Of a stretch of DNA of 50,074 bases, positions 8,405 through 15,937 are shown piece by piece. Under the pieces are notes generated by a model that was not told the DNA's origin, made no database searches, and saw only the letters and a program-made list of their open reading frames with translations. The translations under genes and the position numbers were made by a program. This DNA comes from Bacillus sp. HF117_J1_D (GTDB taxonomy: Bacteria > Bacillota > Bacilli > Bacillales > Bacillaceae_C): positions 1 through 50,074 of the forward strand of contig JAABNQ010000020.1 in assembly GCA_009928435.1 (NCBI GenBank). The letters run 5' to 3'. Numbering within the stretch: the stretch's first letter is position 1; each line of letters opens with the position of its first letter.

Positions 8405-8446
8405 AAAAGGACCCTTGCAGCGCCCATACGCCGAAAGGGTCCTTTT
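8405..8446 (-). terminator. Terminator of the lhgO-DUF3870 operon
   Basis: AAAAGGACCCTT and AAGGGTCCTTTT form a 12-bp stem, followed on the minus strand by TTTTTC. It begins a few bases after the stop codon of the small gene. Confidence 0.9.
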
Positions 8447-8452
8447 GGAATA

Positions 8453-8782
8453 TTATTTTTCAGCTGCCGTGATTTGTTTGTAATGGAGATCAAGGTCCTT
8501 CATCGCAGCAATAAGTGCATTCGTGGCCTTTCCACGGTAGTACGTCTGGAGGGCTTCCATCTGTTCATCGATTCCATCCCTTAAGCTTGTCCCGCGTAAA
8601 AGACGTCCGATAAAATCACTGCCATGTTCTGTCGCAAGCGTAGCGGAGGCTTTCAAAATAACCCCGTACTTCACATCTACTTCGGCTGTAATCGTCAAAG
8701 TTTCATACACACTTTTTGCAGCCATTCCCTGCGGCAGGCGTGCATGACCGGCAATAAACATTGTCTTGGCATTGAACTCCAT
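8453..8782 (-). CDS. Small DUF3870-type protein, partner of lhgO
   Basis: A soluble protein of about 109 residues starting MEFNAKTMFIAGHARLPQG. GAGGAG lies 9 nt before the ATG at 8782; an ATG seven codons earlier has no such site. The FIAGHARLPQGM and GSDFIGRLLRGTSLRDG blocks are, to my recollection, typical of proteins annotated DUF3870, whose function is not known. The gene follows lhgO by 24 nt in the same transcript and ends at a strong terminator, so a role in L-2-hydroxyglutarate or glutarate metabolism is likely by association. No signal peptide, membrane segment or obvious catalytic motif is seen. Confidence 0.8.
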   Translation of the reverse strand: MEFNAKTMFIAGHARLPQGMAAKSVYETLTITAEVDVKYGVILKASATLATEHGSDFIGRLLRGTSLRDGIDEQMEALQTYYRGKATNALIAAMKDLDLHYKQITAAEK

Positions 8783-8806
8783 GGATTTAATCTCCTCTTT
8801 CAATCA

Positions 8807-10024
8807 TTATAATGTTACAGCTGCTTCTTTCAAATGTGATTGTTCAGGAATGCGTCTAACCACTTCTTTCCCTATTTCAATGGATGCAGTCGCAGCTGGT
8901 GATGGCGCGTTACATACATGGATGGATCTGTCTCCCATGATGATGTTAAAGTCATCAACCATGGATCCGTCATCTTTGAGCGCTTGGGCGCGGACACCCG
9001 CAGGAGCCGGAATCAAGTCATCCTCTTGGATTTCAGGAATGAGTTCTTGCAAGCTTTTCGTGAATTGGGCTTTGCTGAAGGAGCGGACGTATTCATCCAA
9101 TCCTTCTTTTGCGAACTTTCCAGCCATTTTCCATAAGCCTGGGAATGCGAGGCTTTCTGCTAAATCCCTTGCACTAAAATCAATCTTTCTGTAACCTTCA
9201 CGCTTAAATGCTAACACAGCGTTAGGACCCGCATCAACTTCACCACTGATCATGCGTGTAAAGTGAACGCCCAAGAATGGGAATTTCGGATTTGGAACAG
9301 GGTAAATCAAATGTTTAACAAGATGGCGTTTTTCTGGTTTTAATTTAAAGTATTCCCCGCGGAACGGTAGAATTTTCATATCGGTTTTATACCCTGCAGC
9401 CTCAGCTACTCTATCACTGTGAAGTCCTGCACAGTTAATAACAAGGCTAGCTTTAACCGTTCCATTAGTAGTTTCAATAATAACTGAGTCAGAACCTTCA
9501 TTGATTTTCTCAACTTTTGTGTTTAAGAGAATATCGCCGCCGTGTTCTTGAATAATTTCTGCGAATTTCTCACTTACTTGCTTATAATTGATGATTCCAG
9601 CCATTGGAACACGAATTGCTCCCAGACCAGCAACATGAGGTTCAATTTCATTTAATTCTTCTTTACTGATTTTTGTAATAGCGAGCTCGTTTTGCAAGCC
9701 TCTTTCATACAAGTTATCAAGAAGAGGAAGTTCTTCCTGTTTTGTTGCGACAATGACTTTACCGCAAATATCATGAGCGATGTCATATTTTTCCGCAAAT
9801 TCTCTCATTGACTGACTGCCTTGTCTAGCAAAACGGGCTTTGAAACTTCCAGGCTTGTAGTAGATTCCAGAGTGAATAACTCCACTGTTATGTCCAGTTT
9901 GGTGTTCAGCTACCGAACCTTCTTTTTCAATGATGACGACTTTAGCATTTGGGAATCTCTCATAAATGGCCATCCCTGTTGATAAACCTACAATACCGCC
10001 ACCTACAATTGCGAAATCATACAT
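8807..10024 (-). CDS. lhgO: L-2-hydroxyglutarate oxidase LhgO
   Basis: FAD enzyme oxidising L-2-hydroxyglutarate to 2-oxoglutarate and passing electrons to the quinone pool. The 405-residue protein has the N-terminal Rossmann FAD motif AIVGGGIVGLSTGMA, the family block EHQTGHNSGVIHSGIYYKPGS (which holds the flavin-proximal His), LVINCAGLHSDRVA in the middle, and the C-terminal FNIIMGDRSIHVCNAPSPAATAS flavin-closing segment. GGAGG precedes the ATG. It is the first gene of a two-gene transcript with the DUF3870 gene and lies beside csiD, whose product makes its substrate. Together they form the CsiD-LhgO route from glutarate to the TCA cycle. Confidence 0.95.
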   Translation of the reverse strand: MYDFAIVGGGIVGLSTGMAIYERFPNAKVVIIEKEGSVAEHQTGHNSGVIHSGIYYKPGSFKARFARQGSQSMREFAEKYDIAHDICGKVIVATKQEELPLLDNLYERGLQNELAITKISKEELNEIEPHVAGLGAIRVPMAGIINYKQVSEKFAEIIQEHGGDILLNTKVEKINEGSDSVIIETTNGTVKASLVINCAGLHSDRVAEAAGYKTDMKILPFRGEYFKLKPEKRHLVKHLIYPVPNPKFPFLGVHFTRMISGEVDAGPNAVLAFKREGYRKIDFSARDLAESLAFPGLWKMAGKFAKEGLDEYVRSFSKAQFTKSLQELIPEIQEDDLIPAPAGVRAQALKDDGSMVDDFNIIMGDRSIHVCNAPSPAATASIEIGKEVVRRIPEQSHLKEAAVTL

Positions 10025-10092
10025 AATTTTATGCCTCCATTTTAAGCGTGTTTTTATTGTCCTGCTTTAGCACCAGCAACCAGTAAACTTCA

Positions 10093-10767
10093 TTAAACGG
10101 ACGCTTGCGCTTTTCTTATGCTTTCCATGCAATCTATTAAATTATTTTTTGTACGCAAAATATGATACTCCACTGCACCTCGTATCTCAGCCGGATCACC
10201 TCTTAAAGCAGCCTCATAGATGCGCCTGTGCTCCTGCTGTGTCTCCTGGTAATAATCAATCAAGAGATTGGGTGCTATGGGTGAAATACCAAGATTTTCA
10301 ACCATTTTACGAAGTCTTGGCCAAGGACAGCCTCTCATAAGAATTTGGTGAAATGCTGCATTCAGACGGATATATTCTCCATTTGTCTCATCTGTCAAAT
10401 CTAACGTTTCCATCTGAACCACCATGTCATGCAAATCCTGCTTGTCCTCATCTGTCAAATATGGGAGTGACTTTTCTACTGCGAGCCCTTCCAGCATAGA
10501 TCGAATATAGTATATTTCCTCTATATTCTCCTTTGTAATGGGGGTGACAACTGCTCCCTTGTGAGGCACGATTTCCACGAGCCCTTCCATTTGCAGTTGG
10601 GTAAGTGCTTCTCGAATCGGCATTCTGCTAACTTCCAGCTTCTCTGCCCATTCTTCTTGAATCAACCTGTCACCTTTTTTCAAAGTACCGTCCAAAATGA
10701 CTTCTCTTAGGCGTTTCGTGACATTTTTAACCACTGTCGACTTTTGTTGTGCCAATTTCTCCGGCAA
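10093..10767 (-). CDS. GntR-family (FCD subfamily) regulator, probable CsiR-like repressor
   Basis: A 224-residue transcription factor with an N-terminal winged helix (VTKRLREVILDGTLKKGD, then SRMPIREALTQLQMEGLV) and a C-terminal FCD ligand domain with the metal/ligand-type residues in RLNAAFHQIL and EHRRIYEAALRGD. The start is uncertain: TTG at 10767 has GAGGTG six bases upstream, whereas GTG at 10776 overlaps that site, so I favour TTG. It sits directly upstream of lhgO on the same strand and most likely represses this locus in response to glutarate or 2-hydroxyglutarate, as CsiR does in Proteobacteria. That role is inferred from position. A TTGTATCCAA half-palindrome overlies its own promoter start. 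Confidence 0.85.
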   Translation of the reverse strand: MPEKLAQQKSTVVKNVTKRLREVILDGTLKKGDRLIQEEWAEKLEVSRMPIREALTQLQMEGLVEIVPHKGAVVTPITKENIEEIYYIRSMLEGLAVEKSLPYLTDEDKQDLHDMVVQMETLDLTDETNGEYIRLNAAFHQILMRGCPWPRLRKMVENLGISPIAPNLLIDYYQETQQEHRRIYEAALRGDPAEIRGAVEYHILRTKNNLIDCMESIRKAQASV

Positions 10768-10787
10768 AATATCCACCTCGATTCACT

Positions 10788-10831
10788 TTGGATACAATTT
10801 AGAGTTTATCACACAAAAATATGGCTTTCAA
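10788..10831 (-). promoter_or_regulatory. Promoter and possible self-operator of the GntR regulator
   Basis: On the minus strand TTGAAA (10831-10826) and TAAACT (10808-10803) are 17 bp apart. Immediately downstream, TTGTATCCAA (10797-10788) resembles the TNGTNNACNA core bound by many GntR/FCD regulators. A TTGTATACGA element at 7998-7989, inside the csiD leader terminator, is similar but is better explained by the RNA structure. Confidence 0.5.
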
Positions 10832-10848
10832 GTGATAAAAACAAAAAA

Positions 10849-10881
10849 ATTGAATCCAATCTTAGGAAGATTGGATTCAAT
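10849..10881 (-). terminator. Terminator of the APC permease gene
   Basis: A perfect 15-bp stem, ATTGAATCCAATCTT and its complement, with a 3-nt loop, followed on the minus strand by a T-run. It lies about 90 nt downstream of the permease stop codon and abuts the promoter of the GntR gene. Confidence 0.9.
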
Positions 10882-10889
10882 CTCATTGA

Positions 10890-10949
10890 GGGGTCTGACC
10901 CCCACTGCGTTAATACGCTACCACTTTAACGTGCTGGGGGTCAGACCCC
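10890..10949. repeat. GGGGTCTGACCCC inverted repeat element
   Basis: GGGGTCTGACCCCCA and its exact 15-base complement TGGGGGTCAGACCCC flank a 30-bp AT-rich loop. Each arm is itself nearly self-complementary. It looks like a small dispersed REP- or MITE-like palindrome inserted between the permease stop codon and its terminator; it has no T-tract of its own. Confidence 0.8.
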
Positions 10950-10968
10950 GGCGCTTTCATTTCATTTT

Positions 10969-12357
10969 TTACTCTTTATTGTTGTACGTCAATTTTTCTT
11001 TGGGGAAGTTTTTCCTCATCCCTATCATAAGGAGAATTCCTATTACAGCCCATCCCGCAAATATAACCCATTCGTATGGCCAAACGAGTGCTGCAGGCAT
11101 TCCAGGCATGTAAAGGATAACAAAGAAAATACTCAGGAGGATAGCAATCCATCCGATGATACTGGACTTTCCAGCTTGGAAAGGACGAACCATGTTCGGT
11201 TCATTTTTACGCAATTGGACAAATGCTACAGCAGCCAACAGGTATGCAATAACGATAGCAAGTCCACCTGCATCAACGAGCCAAACAAGCATAGGACGTC
11301 CGAGTAATGGAGCTACAGTAGCTAAAGTACCAATGAATAGAACTGCATTTGTAGGTGTTCCGTGTTTCTGATCAACTTTACCAAACCATGCTGGAATCAT
11401 CTTCTTGTCAGCCATCGCATATAAAATGCGGCTTCCACCGATGATGAATGCGTTCCAGCTTGTAATGATTCCGGCAACTCCGCCAAGAATTAAGATAATA
11501 CCGAATACGTCACTTCCAAACACTGTAGCCATAGCATCAGCCGTTGGTAATGTTGAAGCAACCAAAGAGTCTTTATCCAATCCAAGACCAACTGCCAAAA
11601 TGATTGCCACATACCAAATCACCGCTAAGATAACGGATAAAATGAGGATTTTACCGATTGCTTTCGCTGGTACTTTCATTTCTTCCGCCGTTTGTGGGAT
11701 AACGTCAAATCCGACAAACATGAAAGGTGTCATGATCGCAACTACCATAATTCCACCAAGTCCGCCTTCAAATAGCGGCTGTGCATTTGCTGCTTCCCCA
11801 TTGAACACTCCACCAAAAATAAGTAATAAACCGATAAGTGCAATGATAATGGTTAGTACCATTTGCAAAAAGGCCGCAGATTTTACACCCATATAGTTAA
11901 CAATTGTCACGAAAATAGAAGCACCGACACCAACTAGAACCCACGAAGCGTAAACTTCATAATCATTAATTGTATACATATATCCCACTTTATAGTTCGG
12001 GAAGATATATTCAATAACAGTTGGAAGAGCTACTGCTTCGAATGCTACTACTGAAATATACCCAAGCGCTAGCATCCAGGATGCTGTAAAAGCTGATTTG
12101 GGCCCAACACCCCTAAAAACATAAATCAAGGATCCACCTGTCGTAGGCATCGCTGATGCAAGCTCAGCATATGTCAAACCAACAAAAATGACAAGGATTC
12201 CACCTGCGACAAATGCGATCATTGCACCGACTGTCCCAGCTCCTAGAATCCACTCTCCTGACATTACAACCCAGCCCCACCCAATCATGGCGCCAAAGGC
12301 TAAAAACAGGACGTCCCAACGCGATAATACCTTTTTAACATCTTGTTCGTTTTGCAT
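10969..12357 (-). CDS. APC-family amino acid permease
   Basis: A 462-residue protein with about twelve transmembrane helices and the APC N-terminal motif FLAFGAMIGWGWVVMSG, followed by GGILVIFVGLTYAELASAMPTTGGSL. AAAGGAG precedes the ATG. Its substrate is not readable, but it stands between the glutarate regulator and an aldehyde dehydrogenase, so a lysine-derived omega-amino acid such as 5-aminovalerate, or an amino acid such as lysine, is a reasonable guess. Unlike its neighbours it has a -24/-12 promoter (12411-12426) and a cre-like palindrome between promoter and start, implying nitrogen- or substrate-responsive activation with carbon catabolite repression. Confidence 0.88.
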   Translation of the reverse strand: MQNEQDVKKVLSRWDVLFLAFGAMIGWGWVVMSGEWILGAGTVGAMIAFVAGGILVIFVGLTYAELASAMPTTGGSLIYVFRGVGPKSAFTASWMLALGYISVVAFEAVALPTVIEYIFPNYKVGYMYTINDYEVYASWVLVGVGASIFVTIVNYMGVKSAAFLQMVLTIIIALIGLLLIFGGVFNGEAANAQPLFEGGLGGIMVVAIMTPFMFVGFDVIPQTAEEMKVPAKAIGKILILSVILAVIWYVAIILAVGLGLDKDSLVASTLPTADAMATVFGSDVFGIILILGGVAGIITSWNAFIIGGSRILYAMADKKMIPAWFGKVDQKHGTPTNAVLFIGTLATVAPLLGRPMLVWLVDAGGLAIVIAYLLAAVAFVQLRKNEPNMVRPFQAGKSSIIGWIAILLSIFFVILYMPGMPAALVWPYEWVIFAGWAVIGILLMIGMRKNFPKEKLTYNNKE

Positions 12358-12391
12358 TTATTTACTCCTTTGGTTTATTCTTCCTTCTTAT

Positions 12392-12405
12392 AAAAAGCGC
12401 TTTCC
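12392..12405 (-). promoter_or_regulatory. cre-like CcpA site between the sigma-54 promoter and the APC permease start
   Basis: The segment contains a perfect AAAGCGCTTT palindrome, the core of CcpA cre sites. It differs from TGAAAGCGCTTTCA at three outer bases. It lies downstream of the promoter, a roadblock position. Confidence 0.35.
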
Positions 12406-12410
12406 TACAA

Positions 12411-12426
12411 AGCAGACTTGGTGCCA
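12411..12426 (-). promoter_or_regulatory. Sigma-54 (SigL) promoter of the APC permease
   Basis: On the minus strand TGGCAC, five bases, then CTGCT. The invariant GG at -24 and GC at -12 have correct spacing; only the first base of the -12 element departs from consensus. The start would be about 45 bases before the ATG. The activator is not identified. Confidence 0.65.
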
Positions 12427-12429
12427 ACA

Positions 12430-12872
12430 AGTGCTTTAATTGTTGTCCGATATTGAAAAACGCTTACGTTTTTCTCTATAGCTCCGAAAGTCTTAATTTT
12501 TCTTTTCCTAATATAGTACTGGATATAGACGTGTCATTCTGGGGTAGTCTATATTCCACCGACGTACAGGAATTACTCGCGCAAGCGAAGCGACAGGATG
12601 CCGCGTCTTACGCCTTCCAAATCCACAGTAATGTGTAGCGTTGATGAAACCAATGTAACTAATAGGTTTTCCCTCCTAGTTAACTAGTCATTTCATCTCC
12701 GTGCTATCTCCAGATTGCTAGAGACGCTGTCAGACAAATGCTTGCGCTTTGTTTTGAAGGTTCCTGCCGAAAGACTGTCACTTTCGGCAGGTTATTGATT
12801 TCATTAAAATGATACATTTCATCATCATTAAGCTACAATACCGAGTTCCTATAAGCACTCGCACTTATGTTA
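12430..12872. other. Intergenic stretch with hairpins and a palindrome
   Basis: No gene is seen. Contents: an AT-rich hairpin GAAAAACG-CTTA-CGTTTTTC near 12454-12473, a hairpin with arms ATATAGAC/GTCTATAT (12523-12554), a GC-rich segment near 12577-12610, and a perfect 12-bp palindrome CTAGTTAACTAG (12676-12687). The palindrome is about 250 bp upstream of the sigma-54 promoter and could be an activator site, but that is a guess. Confidence 0.5.
12763..12791 (-). terminator. Terminator downstream of the aldehyde dehydrogenase
   Basis: CCTGCCGAAAG and CTTTCGGCAGG form a perfect 11-bp stem with a 7-nt loop, 80 bases past the stop codon. The T-tract is weak on both strands. Confidence 0.65.
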
Positions 12873-14321
12873 TTACTTAGTAAATGGATTAATAGTTACA
12901 GTTTTATTTGTTGTAAAGAACTCTACTGCAGATTGACCTTGCTCTTTTGGACCTTGTCCAGAAGATTTGATTCCACCAAATGGTGCTTGTGGTTCCGCAC
13001 CACCAGTTTCACCATTGATCTGAACCATTCCAACTTCACTGTTTTCCATGAAATGGAAGGCTTTTTCAAGGCTGTTTGTGAATACTGCAGCACTTAATCC
13101 ATAGATTGTATCATTGGCTTTTTGAAGAGCCTCGTCATAGTCAGCCACTTTCATTAGTGCTACAACTGGGCCAAAGATTTCTTCTTTTACAATTGACATT
13201 TCGTGAGTGGCATTTCCAAAAATTGTCGGTTCGATGTAATATCCTCCATTGATATCTAAAGTGTTGCCTCCATATAGAAGTTTAGCCCCTTCATCTTTAC
13301 CTTTTTGAACATAGCCAGTTACTGTGTCAAATTGCTTTTTCGAAGCAACAGGTCCCATTGTGATGCCATCTTGAAGACCATCTCCAATAGTGATTTTGTC
13401 TGCATATTCAATAACTTTTTCAACAAACTCATCATAAATGCTTGCTTCAACATAAGCACGGCTTGTTGCAGTACATCGTTGGCCAGTTTGTTTCATAGCA
13501 CCTTCCACAACGAGACGTGCGGCAAGATCAAGGTTAGCATCCTCAAGAACTACAGCAGGGTTTTTGCCACCAAGCTCGAGTTGGAATTTCTTTCCAGTAG
13601 CAGTCGCTAATTTTGCGATATTTTGACCAACTGCATTTGATCCTGTGAAAGTAACTGCATCAACGTCTTTATGCGTTGTAAGTACATCACCGATTACAGA
13701 CCCTCTACCCAATACAAGGTTAAGAACACCTGCAGGTAGTCCTGCATCTTCGAATACTTTCGCTACTTTTGTAGCTGTAATTCCTGTTTCTTGCCCTGGT
13801 TTCCAAACAACTGGATTTCCAAAAACAAGAGCAGGAGCCATTTTCCAGATTGGAATAGCTATTGGGAAGTTCCAAGGTGTGATCGCCGCCACAACTCCAA
13901 CTGGTACACGAACCGCTAGCAATGTAGTTCCGTTAGCCGCTGAGGGGAGAACTTCACCTTTTTTACGCATTCCTTCTTGAGCATAATATCTTAGTATAGA
14001 TGCACCTCTAAGTGCCTCACCTTTTGTTTCTATGAAACGTTTACCCATTTCTTGAGTAGCCGTTTTTGCAATATCATCAGCGCGCTCTTCTAAAATATCA
14101 GCTGCTTTTCGGAGGATTTCGCCCCGATTGACTGAAGACATCGCTTTCCAGCCTGCTGCGGCGGCTTTGGCAGCTTCAATCGCTTTTTCCACATCTACTA
14201 CAGTTGAAACCTCAGTAAAACCAATGCTTTCAGATGGATTGGCAGGATTGAAGTGTTCATGTTTTTCTCCAGAAGAAGCACTAACCCATTCTCCGTTAAT
14301 AAAGTTCAAGTAATTTGTCAC
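12873..14321 (-). CDS. NAD(P)-dependent aldehyde dehydrogenase (semialdehyde dehydrogenase type)
   Basis: A 482-residue ALDH-superfamily enzyme. Seen: AAITPWNFPIAIPIWKMAPAL, VTFTGSNAVGQ (cofactor-binding), LELGGKNPAVV with the general-base Glu, GQRCTATSRAYVE with the catalytic Cys, and EEIFGPVV. It most resembles Bacillus 2-oxoglutarate-semialdehyde/succinate-semialdehyde type enzymes. In this context glutarate semialdehyde, formed from 5-aminovalerate, is the plausible substrate, giving glutarate for CsiD; this is inference. The best start is GTG at 14321 with GGGAGAG eight bases upstream; the frame is open ten codons further. It is monocistronic, with a long upstream gap and a terminator after it. 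Confidence 0.93.
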   Translation of the reverse strand: MTNYLNFINGEWVSASSGEKHEHFNPANPSESIGFTEVSTVVDVEKAIEAAKAAAAGWKAMSSVNRGEILRKAADILEERADDIAKTATQEMGKRFIETKGEALRGASILRYYAQEGMRKKGEVLPSAANGTTLLAVRVPVGVVAAITPWNFPIAIPIWKMAPALVFGNPVVWKPGQETGITATKVAKVFEDAGLPAGVLNLVLGRGSVIGDVLTTHKDVDAVTFTGSNAVGQNIAKLATATGKKFQLELGGKNPAVVLEDANLDLAARLVVEGAMKQTGQRCTATSRAYVEASIYDEFVEKVIEYADKITIGDGLQDGITMGPVASKKQFDTVTGYVQKGKDEGAKLLYGGNTLDINGGYYIEPTIFGNATHEMSIVKEEIFGPVVALMKVADYDEALQKANDTIYGLSAAVFTNSLEKAFHFMENSEVGMVQINGETGGAEPQAPFGGIKSSGQGPKEQGQSAVEFFTTNKTVTINPFTK

Positions 14322-15304
14322 AATATTCACTCTCCCTAAATATTCATTCATTCTTTTAATAAAACTTTTATGACTAAGTTAGCTAATCCTTTGTCGGTTT
14401 TTCGTCCGTCGTCAAAGGAGAAGGGAAACGTAAGCCACTGGAACGAAGACCTAATCTTAATAATTGGGCCTTCTTGTACACTATTGAGAGTAATCGCCTT
14501 TTCAAGCTATTTTTTCCCCATGACAAGTTCGATGGCATACAACAGCCTAAACCGCATTCATCAGCGTTTGTTTCACATTATCCCTTTAATCTGTTAAAGC
14601 CTGATTGGATTTTATCCACTCACGCGCTACACCCCAACAGATTTCCTCTTCATCTCACTTGCTCACTTCAAACTGATGCAGACAGTGTCAAATACTGTGA
14701 TTTCAGATTTGCTCATTTAATTGCGTTTTCATTTGCCTTTGCACCGTTGTTCACAAGTCATAATGATCTGAGAGATGATAGACACTGTTTTGGATCCAGT
14801 GTTTTTCAGATTAATCAACGCACTCTAGTGACTCTTCGATGTTGAACCGCTTGCAGTGTTAATATCAAACACCTGTCACGTTATTCATCCACTAGCCGTG
14901 GCAACTTCAAGGCGCTTTCACAAACCATCTGTCTACTCCCTACTGATAAACCTCCCCCTCTTTCAATCGAAAAATGCAAAGCACAAAGAAAAGCACAAGA
15001 CAATTCCTGAACTTTTATTGTCCTTTATTGTTTACACTTTTCCCAACCAATAGAAAAAGCTAGTTCTACTCTAAATGTCCTCTTGACGGTGAAAACTGTA
15101 CAGTACGGTCATTTATTAAGTAAACTGGCTCTAAATCTACGTTATGCTTTGCTTCTTCAACAAAGTCCGGTTAGATTTGACAGTCTTTCTTAAATAGTAT
15201 TATTCAGTCATGAATTATCTATGACGTTATAACTATAGCAACTATGTAAAGTGACTGTCAATCTAATTATCTTCGAAAATTCGACATTTTTTCTTGTTAA
15301 CCCG
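14322..15304. other. Long intergenic stretch, no gene recognised
   Basis: Nearly 1 kb without a supportable gene. The frames present lack ribosome binding sites, motifs and normal composition. A TTGTACACTA element near 14474 is similar to a GntR-type half-palindrome. The region could hold a decayed gene or mobile remnant, but I could not recognise one in any frame. The promoter of the aldehyde dehydrogenase must lie in its left part. Confidence 0.5.
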
Positions 15305-15760
15305 TTAAAAGGTAATAGCCATCGCGACTTCATCGCATGCTGGAAATTTTGGACAATGGATACAATCTGTCCAAACCTTTTGCGGCATTTCTTCTTTTTG
15401 GATAATGTCAAACCCGCATTTCTTAAAAAACGCAACTTGATAGGTTAGTGAAATCAGCTTGGAAATTCCCAGTTTTTTTGTTTCTTCGACAATTTTTTCG
15501 ACTAATATTTTTCCAATCCCACGTCCTTGTACCTTCCCATCAACAGCAAGAGACCGAATTTCCGCCATGTCCTGGCCAAGTACAGCAAGACAGGCAACGC
15601 CGAGAACTTCCTCTCCTTCTTCCGCTACAAAAATAGACTGTATATTAATAATAAGAGATTCGCGCGTTCTCGGAAGCAGCAGCTCCTCATCGGCATACTG
15701 GTTGACAAGCTCGTAGACCCTATCAATGTCCTTGAGAACCGCTTTGCGGACTTCGATCAT
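15305..15760 (-). CDS. GNAT acetyltransferase, short N-acetylglutamate synthase (ArgA) type
   Basis: A 151-residue single-domain GNAT protein. The acetyl-CoA loop is VQGRGIGKILVEKIV, preceded by AEIRSLAVD. The C-terminal KVWTDCIHCPKFPACDEVAM is typical of the short ArgA-like N-acetylglutamate synthases. The ATG at 15760 has AAGGTG six bases upstream; the longer frame lacks a site. It is divergent from argJ, with two ARG boxes between, so first-step acetylation of glutamate for arginine synthesis is the likely role, priming the ArgJ acetyl cycle. Assignment to glutamate rather than another amine is by similarity and context. Confidence 0.8.
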   Translation of the reverse strand: MIEVRKAVLKDIDRVYELVNQYADEELLLPRTRESLIINIQSIFVAEEGEEVLGVACLAVLGQDMAEIRSLAVDGKVQGRGIGKILVEKIVEETKKLGISKLISLTYQVAFFKKCGFDIIQKEEMPQKVWTDCIHCPKFPACDEVAMAITF

Positions 15761-15828
15761 TTCCATCACCTTTGATTCAATATATATTGTTAATCTTACC
15801 GATTGAAGACGGAAAGTCAATACATTTT

Positions 15829-15862
15829 TAAATAATTATTCATTTCTCTTAATAAATATTCA
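15829..15862. promoter_or_regulatory. Tandem ARG boxes (AhrC/ArgR operators)
   Basis: TAAATAATTATTCA (15829-15842) and TTAATAAATATTCA (15849-15862) each match the ARG box core TGAATWWWWATTCA at 13 of 14 positions. They are spaced 20 bp start to start, the usual tandem arrangement for a hexameric arginine repressor. They lie between the divergent acetyltransferase and argJ; a TATAAT for argJ follows at 15893. Confidence 0.7.
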
Positions 15863-15937
15863 TTTTCCTCTTTCTTTTTATAAAGGTCGCTGTATAATAT
15901 TCATTAACAAAATTTAATTATGATAGGAGAATTTTCA

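Noticed and set aside
11405-11896. Long antisense frame over the APC permease gene
   Set aside because: It mirrors the codon structure of a clear membrane protein gene and has no ribosome binding site or family motif. The same holds for other long antisense frames, for example at 41161-41853 and 46771-47250.
14474-14845. 123-codon frame in the long gap upstream of the aldehyde dehydrogenase
   Set aside because: It has no ribosome binding site and no recognisable domain. I also tried to read the opposite strand as a transposase relic and found several stops and no motif.
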